Shown here in pieces: positions 1 to 10,943 of a stretch of 64,000 nt of DNA. The position numbers and the translations under genes were made by a program. Source of the stretch: Myrica gale (taxonomy: Eukaryota > Streptophyta > Magnoliopsida > Fagales > Myricaceae). The notes beneath the pieces were generated by a model. The model saw only the letters and a program-made list of their open reading frames with translations, was not told the origin of the DNA and did no database searches. Position 1 is the stretch's first letter. The number at the start of each line of letters is the position of its first letter. The stretch covers positions 24,415,001 through 24,479,000 of the forward strand of contig OZ005611.1 in NCBI GenBank assembly GCA_963930655.1. Reading direction: 5' to 3'.

Positions 1-1920
1 GTGAATCTGTTGACACGCAGATTACGACGCGTCGAGAAGAGGACTTGCTTCCGTTTGGTTTGATATAGAGTTGAGTTCTACGGGAGAAGCCCGTCCTCAC
101 ATTGAGATAGAACTATCATTTTCCTAACTTCTAGTTCTAGGCATTGACTATCGGCTGTAATTGGAGTTAACTTCTACGCATTGAATTCCTCTAGTGGAAG
201 CCATAGGACCACTGCACAAAACTTATCCTTCAACTCAAATCTGTATGCATTTGCAGTGGGTGCTTTAAATTAACACGCACCTCTGTACAATCAATGAGGC
301 CCCACATCCAGAATTGTCCAAAAGTTCTCTATTTTGTTGTTACACAGAGCTTGATCTCAGTTTGATTTCCTATATTTGTGTTTCAAATGAGCAGATTGTG
401 TTTGGCTCAGGCTGGTTGTGGCTAGTTGTTCATCAAAGGAACGAGATTAGAAACCAAAGAAAGAAAAGGATTTAGAAAAACATGTTCTAGACTAGAGCAG
501 CTAATCAGGTTTATTTAGAGGTATTTCTTGAAAATGATGGGAACTGAACATGCATGCTTCTGAATAGTTCGTAGAAGTACTTCATTTTAAATCAAATTCT
601 ATGTTCGTTTGGCCAATGATACCCAAGCTGAATCTGATTACAAGATGTAGCTAAGAACCAGAGTACGACTGGCCTGAAAATATGGCATCACCATCCCTGC
701 ACCTACATGCATAGATCATAATTTTGTCGGCTGAATCTGATACCTCTGAGCTGTAAATGCTATATAATGGTAATGGTGGTAGCTACTATAAGCTCTTTAA
801 AGGGTCGTCACTCTTTTTAACTCCTACGAGGAAGTTGAGCTCAAATCATTGGTCTTGAGCATGTATAGGTAATGGTGCTAGCTAGCTGCTATTAATGGAT
901 TTCTGTTCGATATGTTGCTTAAAGAATATGGTTCTTCTGCTTTGGTCGATTGCCTGCTGTATGACCGCCCTTTGGAGAATCGAGCGGTGCATAAAGTGCT
1001 CAAAAAAGCATTACATACTGAGGTAGATTTGTCCCTTAAGAGCATCAGAACTTGCATTTTCTGGTTTTTTTTTATCGACATCTGCTCTATCAGTCTAGTA
1101 GTCTACATCGCACTTTGGGCACCATCACATTTCACCCGATAATGGAGAAACTCTTTCCTGTGCCACCACTGCTAAAGCTTGTTTTTTTTTTGCTAGGCAA
1201 AATGAGGAATGACCAGCGTAACAACCCTCTCTGGGCGTGACCATAGGAGCAGCCCCATTGCAGAATGTTCGGTTTGAGCCATTAGTAAAGCTTGTTGCTC
1301 ATTGGTAATTTGTTTTTTTTAACCAACTCTGCCAATTGCCATCCATTAATCATATCATTTTCAACCTTTCGTATTGTGCTGAGTAATAAAGGGTTTTAGG
1401 ATGAAGGATTTGAAACGACAAAAGAGTGTTTGTAATAAAAAATCTTGGAGTAATAGGAACATTTGGACAGTAAAAATAATCTCGCAAGGTTCTCCTGACA
1501 AAATCATGATCATGACCATGACGATGCTGACAAGGCGTAGTTGTAGTCTGACTGATAATATTGATAAATTTTTTAACATATTTCCCATAAATATGCTCTA
1601 GGTATTACAATAGTTGCCAACTTCATGTTGAAAATTCTGCAGAATGTTTGCAGGCGATGCTCTGTTCATCCAAATAACTGTAATTAGCACTAGAAGTTCT
1701 TAATCCGCATCGTCTAGTAGAAGTACTTGTCATGCCAAAACAAGATTCTGTAATTGGAGCCGAAGACAACTTTCTAGCAAGGCATCCAAAATACTCACTA
1801 TGTTAGCAGCTTAAAGTGGTAATTTATATTACACGCACTTACACTGAGTTCTAAGTCTACAATAGCTTGTTTGTTTAAACAAAACTGACCAGTGCTGCCC
1901 CGCGCTTCAGCTCATATACA
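1..1920. other. Intergenic region, no gene recognised
   Basis: I see no supported gene here. Short open stretches exist, for example near 912-1142 on the plus strand, but they lack a recognisable domain, a credible gene context or splice structure. The sequence is ordinary AT-rich plant intergenic DNA. The 3' end of a gene lying left of the window cannot be excluded. Confidence 0.5.
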
Positions 1921-1925
1921 TATAC

Positions 1926-2785
1926 TGTTGAAAGTGAGAGTCCCACATTGCTTAGCAATGTGGGGAGTAGGAAAATATTGGCTTATAAATATAAGTCCTT
2001 TGTAACCTTTTATTTTTATAAATGAGATGTAAACAAATCCAATTGGATTTTTCCATTGGGTGTCTCATTTATCTAAAGTAAAAAAATTTTTATTTCTAAC
2101 ATGGTATCGGAGCAAGGTTTTCGGCTTAGTCCGGTTACCTCCTGGCGACCATCCGACTTAGTACCGGCTTTCTCCTGGCTTAGTACCAGCAATTTTTCCG
2201 GCTTAGTACCGGCTTTCTCCCGGCTTAGTACCGGCAATTTCCCGGCTTAGTACCGGCTTTCTCCCGGCATAGTACCGGCGACTTCCCGGCTCAGTACCTG
2301 CTTCTTTCCGGCTCAGTACCGGCTTCTTCCCGGCTCAGTACCGGCTTCTTCCCGGCTTAGTACCGGCAACTTTTCCGGCTCAGTACCGGCAACCTCCCGG
2401 CTCAGTATCGGGGCAACCATCCGGCTCAGTACCGGCTTTCTCCTGGCTCAGTACCGGCATCCTCCCGGCGCAGTACCGGCGACTTCCCGGCTTAGTACCG
2501 GCAATCTTTGTAATTATTTTTCTGTAATCATTTTTTTTTCTCCTGTAATTATTTTTGTAACTCCAAACTCAAGGTTTGTCGGTTTGTCCACCTTGAGTTT
2601 GCGGGGGAGTGTTGAAAGTGAGAGTCCCACATTGCTTAGCAATGTGGGGAGTAGGAAAATATTGGCTTATAAATATAAGTCCTTTGTAACCTTTTATTTT
2701 TATAAATGAGATGTAAACAAATACAATTGGATTTTTCCATTGGGTGTCTCATTTATCTAAAGTAAAAAATTTTTTATTTCTAACA
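1926..2785 (+). mobile_element. TRIM (terminal-repeat retrotransposon in miniature), complete
   Basis: Two direct repeats of 176 bp (1926-2101 and 2610-2785) start with TGTTGAAAG and end with CTAACA. They differ at only about two positions, so the insertion is fairly young. A perfect 5-bp target duplication, TATAC, flanks the element (1921-1925 and 2786-2790). Directly after the left repeat is TGGTATCGGAGC, a near match to the primer-binding site for initiator tRNA-Met. A purine-rich tract (GCGGGGGAG) precedes the right repeat. The roughly 508-bp interior has no coding capacity, so the element is non-autonomous and looks structurally whole. Each LTR holds a perfect hairpin (CCCACATTGC / GCAATGTGGG) and a TATAAATATA box. 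It lies about 170 bp downstream of the YSL stop codon, in or near that gene's 3' UTR. Confidence 0.9.
2128..2505 (+). repeat. 22-bp tandem array inside the TRIM interior
   Basis: About 16 imperfect copies of a unit of about 22 bp, core GGCTTAGTACCGGC followed by a short pyrimidine-rich spacer, fill most of the TRIM interior. The T/C of 'CTTAG' versus 'CTCAG' and the spacer vary between copies. Each unit carries CCGG sites, so the array is dense in CpG and CHG positions. No reading frame explains the periodicity. Confidence 0.85.
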
Positions 2786-2956
2786 TATACCCTATTGCAG
2801 CTTTATGAATTATTTCAAAATGCTGCACTATTGAATCGAAATAGAAACAGATACTACCATCCCCATGCTTCTCCAAGATTTGTGTCTCAGGTCACACCTG
2901 CAATAAGCTCTATTTGTCATTGCCTGCCATTATCCTCCATTTCTCTCAACGAAATT

Positions 2957-5812
2957 CTACTTCGCTGGAAAGAAGTTCATGCAGATGGGAGGACGTATCT
3001 TGGCCAAAGCAAGTATTGACGAAGGAAGAATCCACAACCCATCTCCACATATCAAACCAGAAGCAACTGCAGGAACCATCAAATTGGCCCTCTCCCTATT
3101 TAGTTTGTGCCATGCAAACACAATCAAACTCCCCACACACATATCAATTGCAAAGGAAGCACCAACAAGGAAAGGCACAGCCATAGCCATCGGAAGTGGA
3201 ATCCATTTCCCAATTCTCTTCGGGGTAAGATCTCTCACTAAGTTGGCTGCTACGGCAAAGGCAAAAAACCCATAGCAAAGTTGCAAACAATGGTGGGGCA
3301 GGGCAGAGAAGCCTTCGACGCCTAGGATTGCCATGTTTCGGTAAATGATCGCATAAGGTGCTTTGTATTCTCCATCGGGGTTCCCAACATCAAATGCCTT
3401 GTAGAAAAGAAAGAATGTGAGAGGAGCCACCACACAGCCTATAGCTGTCCCAATAGCCTGGCTTACAAGCATTGATCGAGGGGAAGTAAATGTGAGATGG
3501 CCGGTCTTCAAATCATGCATCAAATCAGAAGAGATGGACACTATGGATTTAATCAGACCACAACCCACAAGTCCTGCGACCACGCCATTGCTTTTTCCAC
3601 TCAAGGCAGCAAGCACAAAAAGAGCCACTTTCCCATAATTATAGGCCATGTTCATGTCAGTTAAACCAGCACCATAAGCATTGCAGAAGCTAAGAGTCGG
3701 TGCAAGAACATATGCAACAACTACGTAATACCACTTCAACTCAGGGAACATGTGTGGAATCACAATGATGGAGAAAACGGAGAAGAGTATGTACCCTGCA
3801 CATGCCACCCATATAGGAATCCTCTCTCTTATGAATACCTCATTTCGTCGCAGGTCATCAAGAGGCTGATTCTGGTTATCGGGAGCTGCAGCAGTGAAAG
3901 AATATTAGTAATGTAATAGACAAGTGGAAGGCTTGGTGGAATCGTAATATAATAGTGCCTCTCTGGGTCATCAAACATCAAATACAGCTTGCCAAAACCC
4001 TCAAACAAGTCAATTACGCTGATTTATAAATTTTCCTAAATTTTGGTAAGATGATTGGATCCTCTCGGAACATTAACTTTAAGCTTGATGGGTACATTGG
4101 CAATCCACATAGCAGGATAGAAGGTAATGCATAAGCGACCCACTTACGTATTTTAAGGTCCTTCTTGTTCATGCTAGCATGGATGTTTGTGGCAGTGAAG
4201 TACAGTATCTTCAGAAAATTGTAGAGTCCGTCACCGAGGATCAGTGCAATGGAAATGAAAACCTGCAGCACACATGACGAGATGTTAGCACAAGATTTGT
4301 CATTCACTCCCAAGGATAAAACATGACTCTTATTAAGAAATTGAAAGTCCAGAGTTCAGACCTTGTAGCCATTAAGACTCTTCATACTGCTTTCTGATAA
4401 AGTTTCAGGATACCATTCCCCTTTGAGCCCCCTTATCAGTGGCCACATTACTCCCCAAGAAAGCACAGCACCAAGAAGCAAGGAAAAGTTAACTAGATGG
4501 GAACAGATCATTCCCGCTCCAATATATGTCATACTGAAATCAAAGTAAAATCTGCAAAATTCAATTTCATTAATCATTGATGGGGTGAAGATCATCCTCT
4601 GAAAAGGTTACTAATATGCAGATAAAACATAATGAACTCACGAATTTTTCCACGCTTTCAATCCAAATGTAGGAAACTGAACAAATCCGCACTGCTCTCC
4701 TCCTGAATAGAACCATTGAAAGAAAGCCCAAAGGAAACTAACTGAAAAGAATCTCATGAAACCATGAACCTGCTCCCTGCAAGTAGGATTGAAATTCTTT
4801 GAGTTGTTTCAGAGTGAAATTCATGTCAAGATCTAAAACCAGCAATTGAAGAAGAGTACTTGGCCATCTTGTCTCCTTTAGGAGTATGGAACCCGTTAAT
4901 AAGAACAGCAGTAGCAGTTCCACTTGGATAAGGTAATTTGTAGTCTATTATCATGATCTGTAGAAGAACACAAACAGTATGTCCAAACCATATTAGTCTC
5001 TCTCGAGAGAGAGAAAGAGAGCACTCTCCAGAATTGAGGTTATCATGAATGCAGGTGACCAAATCTAATTAGCTAGACTTGGAGCCGATCTCTCAAATGA
5101 TGAACTAAAATCGCAATATATAACAGACACAGTGACTCAAAGCCTACCTTTCTGAGAGGAACCAATGCCAACAGCCCCACAAAGCTGCTTACAAAGAGGA
5201 AACCAGTCATCCAACCAATACCAGGTTCCTTGGTGCTACCAGGAGTATTTCCCTCTGTATCAACCCCTGCTTGCTCATATGTCTTCCTATTCAAACCCAA
5301 TAGATAAGATCCAAAACCGCCTGCAATGCCATACAGGATTAAATAACAAATATACAAGAGTATCTTCTTAAATACCTAAATTCAACAAAAATAAAAACCT
5401 TTTCGATTAAAAACGAAAAGAAAAAACAATATCAAAGTCTCCAACCTCCAACAGCAATGCTATAACATGCCACTGCACAAGTCTGAATTATAGTATTCTC
5501 CTGTCGAGTGAATGGAGTCGATACAATTCCGGCCTTCTCAAGCAGTGCAGTCCATGTCCTGATGAATACAAAGGCGAGGAGAGCAGCCGAGACATTAAGG
5601 TTGGGGACTAGGCCCGTCGTGAGGTTCAGCTTCATTACTATCACACTGTAAATGATTCCAATAGCTAAGCTCGCTATAAGTCCCCGAATTGTTATTTGTC
5701 TCTTCCATGGTGTAATTCTCTTCACGTCCTCTGGCTCTGGTCGAATCTCTTCGATGTCCTCTCTCTCCGAGTTTACCACCTCATTCAATTCGTCCTTGTT
5801 CATGTTGCCCAT
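2957..5812 (-). CDS. YSL: YSL (yellow stripe-like) metal-nicotianamine transporter, OPT family
   Basis: Seven coding exons on the minus strand: 5812-5446, 5320-5148, 4957-4860, 4776-4642, 4551-4362, 4262-4148 and 3885-2957. All junctions are GT/AG and phase-consistent, giving 668 residues, the usual length for the Arabidopsis YSL1/2/3 group. The start chosen is the ATG at 5812 ([11 protein letters not shown]); the four codons before it lack an ATG. Recognisable OPT/YSL blocks in order are [20 protein letters not shown] and [20 protein letters not shown] (exon 1), [20 protein letters not shown] (exon 3), [18 protein letters not shown] (exon 5), [20 protein letters not shown] and [15 protein letters not shown] (exon 7). 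Many hydrophobic spans fit a polytopic plasma-membrane protein. The family imports Fe, Zn and Cu chelated by nicotianamine; substrate and tissue here are inference. No break is visible. Confidence 0.95.
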
Positions 5813-6300
5813 TGGAATGATCAAAATCTTCGGCCTAGTTCAATACAATTACCGAAATCTCAGTTTTATTAGTCGAACTAGATGATAAAACGTCCCAAGT
5901 ATATAATATACCTCATAAAACAGCACAAACAGTTAGGTAAAAGTCAATAATCTTACCCCAGTAGTTTTCTTCTTCTGCTGCTTTTTTTCTTCGCTCAGTT
6001 GGGAAAAGTCAGAACTTTGGAAAGCTTTGTAGTGTCGGAACTCTTTCTTTGAATTCTAGTTGGTTATATTCAGAAGAATATTCCAGAGCAAACAAAAGAC
6101 GGAAAGAGTTTTCGTCACCTTGTTCAATCTGAACACCTACAGTCCTCACGGCACAAATCACCAGATGGGTAATGGGTGTTCGGGAATCGGACCGTTGACT
6201 CACAGTAACATTCCAAAGAACATTAGAACATCCACAAACCGGGATTTGAATCCAAGCACAGAACTATTGAAAGGAATCACCCCCAAAAAAAACTTGAAAA
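5813..6300 (-). promoter_or_regulatory. Presumed YSL 5' UTR and proximal promoter
   Basis: This interval precedes the YSL start on the minus strand. A plausible 5' UTR splice donor (GTAAGATT on the minus strand near 5962) suggests a leader intron, but no transcript start can be fixed from sequence. No other gene is visible. Confidence 0.4.
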
Positions 6301-7233
6301 CCCAACAGATCCCCAAATGACTCTCTCAAATCCAGGGAAGGAATAGATTCAGAGCAAGTTTACATGATACCCAGTTGCAGCAAAATCCCGTATTTATTAA
6401 GGTCTCCAGTTCCATTAAAGCCCATTTGCAGGGCAGAGGAAGAAAACACCATAACCCTTACCAAGAGGAGACCTCTGCATGTACTACAAAGAAGTACATG
6501 ATGTGTGTAGTACAACAATCAACTTTCCAACTACAGCTCGATTGCATTTTAGCAAATGTCCGGCTACAAAGGCAAATCCTTCTCGTTGACTAATCTCTCA
6601 GAGAAAGAAAGAGAGGAAGAGAGATGGAGGTGGGTAGGATAGGCATTGAAGTGGTTCAAGTATTTTTTCAGTTGGCTGTTCCTTTACGAGTTTCCTACTA
6701 CTTTTTCATATATGGGCTCATTGTGGCAGCATCCAAGCATGGAACGGGAATGAACTCTTTGAACTCTTTCAAGGGTCAACATTCGCCCAACGCGCATTAG
6801 CACATGCTATTTGCTGATCCTTCATTCCTTGACGGAGAGTCTTGAAGGTTCTCCTGGTCGAAGTCCGCCCCGGTGGGCCCAGGGAAAATTTTAAAAGTCG
6901 TGGCGCTTGATTTTGATCCAACGGTATATATCCAGTAAAAAACGGTGACCTCACACGTCACTTCCATATCTGCTATGCTAATGGCTACTCATTGGCTAGT
7001 GCCAAAAGAACAGAGCGTGCAATCAACGCACTTTGGTGGAGAGTGGGCCTTCGATTAGGAAATTTCTTGCACTTTTTGGCAAGTGGCTCTGACTTAGAAA
7101 AAAAACAAAAAAAGGCAAGTGGCTCAGGTAATTTTAGAAGGGAATGTAAAGCTGATGTAAGCAGATTCACATTGTATCGAGAAAAAAAAACAGATTCACT
7201 TTGGGACGATTTTAGGTAATTTATGTTTGGGGT

Positions 7234-8424
7234 AAAGTGACTTTCGGCCTTTAAATTATTAAATAAATCATAAATAAAATTTTAAATTATTAATCTTAAT
7301 ACATTAAATTTACAAATTATCAAATTTTATTAAATCCCAAACTAAAACTTGACAGTTAAAATCATCAGATTTGAATCACGTGTCACGATTTTGACTAAGG
7401 TTGTGCATTTTTTTTTCAGTTCATACCGGAATATCCGGTTCCGACTATTACCGATACTGGATTCTATTTTTGAAGAAAAAACGGAACTGAAAATTCCTGC
7501 GGAATACCGAAATTTTTCAATTTCGATATATTATATATATATATATATAGATATAAAGATACTTTACTTAACGACAAAAGCAGGTCACTTTTCGTTCCCT
7601 TAAAAAAAAACCCCCCCCGCACGCCCCCCCCTTTCCTCCCTGTCGTGAGCCCCCTTTTTCCCAGCCCTCACCCCCCTTTCCCTCCTTGCCGTGAGCCCCA
7701 TAAATTAGCCACACCCCTCACCCTCTTTGTCGCGGTTTCTCTCACTCAGCCATGCTCAGCTCCTCTTTCACTCTCTCAGTCGCCTTTGCAGCACAATATT
7801 GGGGGAGAATATTTTGTTTGGTTCGTTTTGGTAATCGATTGTAGCTTGTAACTTGTTGAGTATTATGTTCTTTATAGTTTTTTGGTGCTTGAGTAACTGA
7901 AAATTGTGATTGTAAGTCAGATTTGGAGCTAACTCTGGGATGAGTAACGTATAGGGGAGATGGAACCTTCAAAGGGGTTTTTGGCTTGTTCCTTGTTCTT
8001 TAATCATTTTTTTTTGTTTTTTGTTTTTTGGCATTTTTGTATAAACGGATAATGTATAGTATAGCGCTTTTCTGTTCTTTTGTTATATGTAATATGATTT
8101 TGGTTTTATTTCTGTTACGAAGTTCTAGTTTTCTAGACAAAATAAGAGATCTGAGATTATTTTTTATGTCTAGTTCTTCCTCTCTTTTGGCCATATTAGG
8201 AACTGAAATTTTCGGATTCCGTTTCTGAAAATTTCGGTTGAATACCGGAACCGGAACGGAACCGGAATGAGCCATTCCGGTTCCGGTACTCACCCTTAAT
8301 TTTGACCATTTTAGTTCAATACAGGAATTGATAAAATTTGATAGTTCACGGACTTCATGTGTCAATATTAATAATTTGAGACCTTATTTATAATTTACTC
8401 GATAATTTAAAGACTCAAAGTAAT
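7234..8424. mobile_element. Foldback MITE split by a hAT element
   Basis: The outer parts 7234-7395 and 8307-8424 are inverted copies of each other. The left arm has GCCTTTAAATTATTAAATAA; the right arm read in reverse has GTCTTTAAATTATCGAG. The loop is occupied by the hAT element at 7396-8298. The arms are AT-rich and non-coding. The family is not identified. Confidence 0.65.
7396..8298. mobile_element. Non-autonomous hAT element, 903 bp
   Basis: The ends are TAAGGTTGTGCA and, in reverse, TAAGGGTGAGTACCGG. A perfect 8-bp direct repeat, ATTTTGAC, flanks the element (7388-7395 and 8299-8306), as expected of hAT. CCGGAA/TTCCGG-rich subterminal stretches occur at both ends (7426-7450 and 8240-8290). 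No transposase is present. The interior includes a C-rich tract near 7608-7690. It interrupts the loop of the foldback MITE that surrounds it. Confidence 0.8.
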
Positions 8425-9557
8425 TTTTTTCTTTTATATTTTTTGAGCGCTACAGAAAGTAAGATTTTTCCTATATATATATATTCTTTTTTTTTTTCTA
8501 GGCAAATCAGGCTTGTGCCTGGGGTGGGGGTGGGGGGTTTTGAACCCCAGTTCAGGACCCTCCATTGAGGAGGAAATGCCATTTGAGCCAGAGGATGGAC
8601 CACGTTTCAGATACGAGCTGCTCAAGAATCGCCACATTTTTCATGCCTCGGTGTTATACTTTAAGGGCATTTATTCATTGTTCGACAAATGGAGTAATTA
8701 AGCCCTTAAACTATGCAGAACACTTAAAGAATTCCCCCGTAAAGTTCACACTTAAGTTTTCCTTCGAACAAGACCCTCTACTCTTTATATTGAATATCGC
8801 AATTTAAATAGAGATTAACATAATAAAAATTAAACATTATTAGCATTAAATAAATATTAAATAATATATAACATTTTTTATATATGTGTCTCTTTTCAAA
8901 TTGCACTATACATTTAAGATAAAAGAATTGTCAAGTATCTTGATCTATTTTCTGTTTAATTGTGTTAAAATTAATATTAAAGTATGGACTTAAAAGTCAG
9001 ACTTAGATTAATGTCATGGTTTTAAGTTTGATTGTCTTGAAGATAGCCATACATATATACATCTTTCCTTGTTCGAACCTATGTAAACATAATAAAACTA
9101 ATCTCTACTTATAAAAAAGAGATTGCAACTCTAAAAGAAGACAATATTTTTACTTGAATTTATAGAAAACTTCTTTGATTTCAAATCTCAAACTCAACTG
9201 CAATGTTATGGGTTGGAACTTAACATAATGCATGGTCTAATTATTCCCGAGTAAGTAAAGAGAGAGAGTCTCGTTTTTTTAGAAAAAGAAGTGAGCTAAG
9301 CAAAGACCTTGATATAACAAATGTATATATGGGAGATCATGATTCTCATAAATGGTAACTTTCAAATTTTTATTTTGTTGCGTCTTTCTTATTATTATTT
9401 TTCCTATTCCAACTGTCCTCGTTAGTGATTGGAGATCAGATTAATCTCAAAACCGTAGCATTATTAGCGTTTTTTTAAGTCTTGAGCAGAATGAATTTGC
9501 TTTTGGGTTGGAGAGCAATTATCGAATTTTCTGTAGTATTTTTTTTCAAAAAAAAAA

Positions 9558-10385
9558 GTGGCTCATCGGAGAAAGTTATTGCATGCAGGAACTGGTTCTG
9601 TACGCCGCGAGCGCGGCTTTGAGCTGCTTGGTGTCGTTCGCAGGCCTCCGACGGCCTGGACCTGAACACAGTGACGGAGCCAGGAACTTTGTATAAGGGG
9701 GCAGAAACTTGATGAGGCCACCGCCGTTGTCGAGGACGACGACGACGTTTGACATGTCTGCTGGGAAGGAGGGGTGAGATTGGTACATGGGTTTTACGCC
9801 TTCGATCGAGTGGGGGGGGGGGGAGGGGGCGAAGTTTTTAGAAGTTTCAAAACAAATATCTAAATGGGCTAGATTTTTCCCTTGTATTGGGCCTATGGGT
9901 CTGTGCCCTTATTATTTGGACTTTGTATCCAATTTAATTTCTTCTATCTTGGGCTCATTGTCCAAACCTAATGTTGCCTGGTTCAGGTTCTGACGGTGCT
10001 CAAGCAACCATTAGGGCGTGCCGTCTCCCTCGTGTACGGAATTTGTTCATAGAGTTTGGTGTGGCCTCATTAAAAGTAAAGTGTTAAAGTCCTCGACCCA
10101 ATCCCGAGTTGTTACGACGAATAAGTGCTGTATGAATGAGGTGTACAGTTTCGAGTTTAATTCTTCTTAAAAGTAAAATTATTGATTTTATTTCACCAAA
10201 AATGAGTTATAAAGCTGCAGATTAATTTTTTTTTTTAGACCTGAGGGGGCGGCTGCCCCCCGCCCCTATCTCCACCCCTGCCTGAACCGATAGGATTCCA
10301 AAAAAAAAAAAAACGCTCAAGGACAAGAAGGAAATCGCCAACTCCAATCACTATTGGGTTGCCATCTCATCCAGACCACTCACTT
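9558..10385 (+). pseudogene. Relic copy of MSP1 exon 1, interrupted by a hAT element
   Basis: Sequence 9558-9668 matches the real exon 1 at 13829-13935 (GGAACTGGTTCTGTACGC, GCGGCTTTGAGCTGCTTGG). After the hAT element, 10281-10385 resumes with the end of the exon (GACAAGAAGGAAATCGCC, CTCATCCAGACCAC). The ATG is lost: AAGTGG stands where copy B has ATGGGTGG. An A-rich expansion sits near 10300-10313. No downstream exons follow, so it cannot encode a protein. Confidence 0.85.
9669..10280. mobile_element. Non-autonomous hAT element, 612 bp, in the relic exon
   Basis: The ends are CAGTGACGGAGCCAGG and, in reverse, CAGGGGTGGAGATAGG. Flanking 8-bp repeats are CCTGAACA (9661-9668) and CCTGAACC (10281-10288), seven of eight identical. 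The duplicated bases belong to the exon-1 sequence, which shows the direction of insertion. No transposase frame is present. Confidence 0.85.
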
Positions 10386-10388
10386 AGA

Positions 10389-10615
10389 TGAAGTAGCGGA
10401 ATCAGGGTCTAATTTGAAGGGAGCGAACTCTTAAAGCAAAATGACAAAACAAATTTCACTAAGTAATGCAAAAAGTGTCTTAGAATTAAAATATCGATAA
10501 TTTAGGACTAAAAATATTAATTTTTTTGAAATATGAGTATTGTATCTTCTGAAAACGTTACAAAATGACTTCGTTCTCAATAGTTTTATGTTAACTAAAC
10601 AAAATACAAGGTGTT
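10389..10615. mobile_element. hAT end fragment related to the 49.5-kb element
   Basis: The stretch starting GTAGCGGAATCAGGG resembles the left end of the hAT element at 49473. They share AAAAAGTGTCTTA/AAAAATGTCTTA, GACTAAAAATATTAA/GAACTAAAAACATTAA and GAAAACGTT followed by an AAAATGA block. No matching right end was found nearby, so this is a fragment. Confidence 0.55.
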
Positions 10616-10702
10616 TTCGAAATAGTATTCATTTTAGAAGTAGTAGACATGTTAGGAGTATCAGATGACTGCACACTAACTGAATTTTTTAATTAAAAAC
10701 TT

Positions 10703-10934
10703 GGGATAAATTCAAAATCAATCTCTGTGCTATACGCAAAAATCGATTTAGTCATCGTGATATGAAAATCATAAATTTAGTCCCAATAATTTCATAAAGT
10801 GATAAAATCAGTCTTTGATAGAGGACTAACGACAAACGAAAATATAATCACCGGGACTAAATTTATGATTTTCATATAACATGGACTAAATCGATTTTTG
10901 CATATAGCACAAGGACCAATTTTGCATTTATCCC
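10703..10934. mobile_element. MITE with long inverted repeats and 9-bp target duplication (MULE-like)
   Basis: A 232-bp foldback element bounded by GGGATAAAT and ATTTATCCC. The arms of about 80-90 bp pair along their length (AAAATCGATTTAGTC against GACTAAATCGATTTTT is one segment). A perfect 9-bp direct repeat TAAAAACTT (10694-10702 and 10935-10943) points to a Mutator-like origin. No coding capacity. Confidence 0.85.
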
Positions 10935-10943
10935 TAAAAACTT

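Larger units (their letters stand above)
6302..10385 (+). repeat. Segmental duplication copy A (YSL/MSP1 intergenic plus relic exon 1)
   Basis: Blocks in this interval match blocks in the same order at 11.91-14.03 kb. Examples are 6302-6960 versus 11912-12545 (shared CCAACAGATCCCC and AAGAAGTACATGA), about 8590-8740 versus 12896-12980 (ATGGACCACGTTT versus ATGGATCACGTTT), 9310-9440 versus 13240-13425 (GATATAACAAATGTAT), and the exon-1 block 9558-9668 versus 13829-13935. Copy A is longer because it received a MITE with a nested hAT element (7234-8424), a 612-bp hAT (9669-10280) and other sequence. Divergence is high enough that the duplication looks old. Confidence 0.75.

Noticed and set aside
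912-1142. Open frame of 76 codons on the plus strand
   Set aside because: No ATG-supported domain, no known family and low-complexity Phe-rich end. Not reported as a gene.
6375-6593. Open frames in the duplicated block (also at 12026-12214)
   Set aside because: The two copies share sequence, but the frames change and give no recognisable protein. The similarity is explained by segmental duplication of non-coding DNA.
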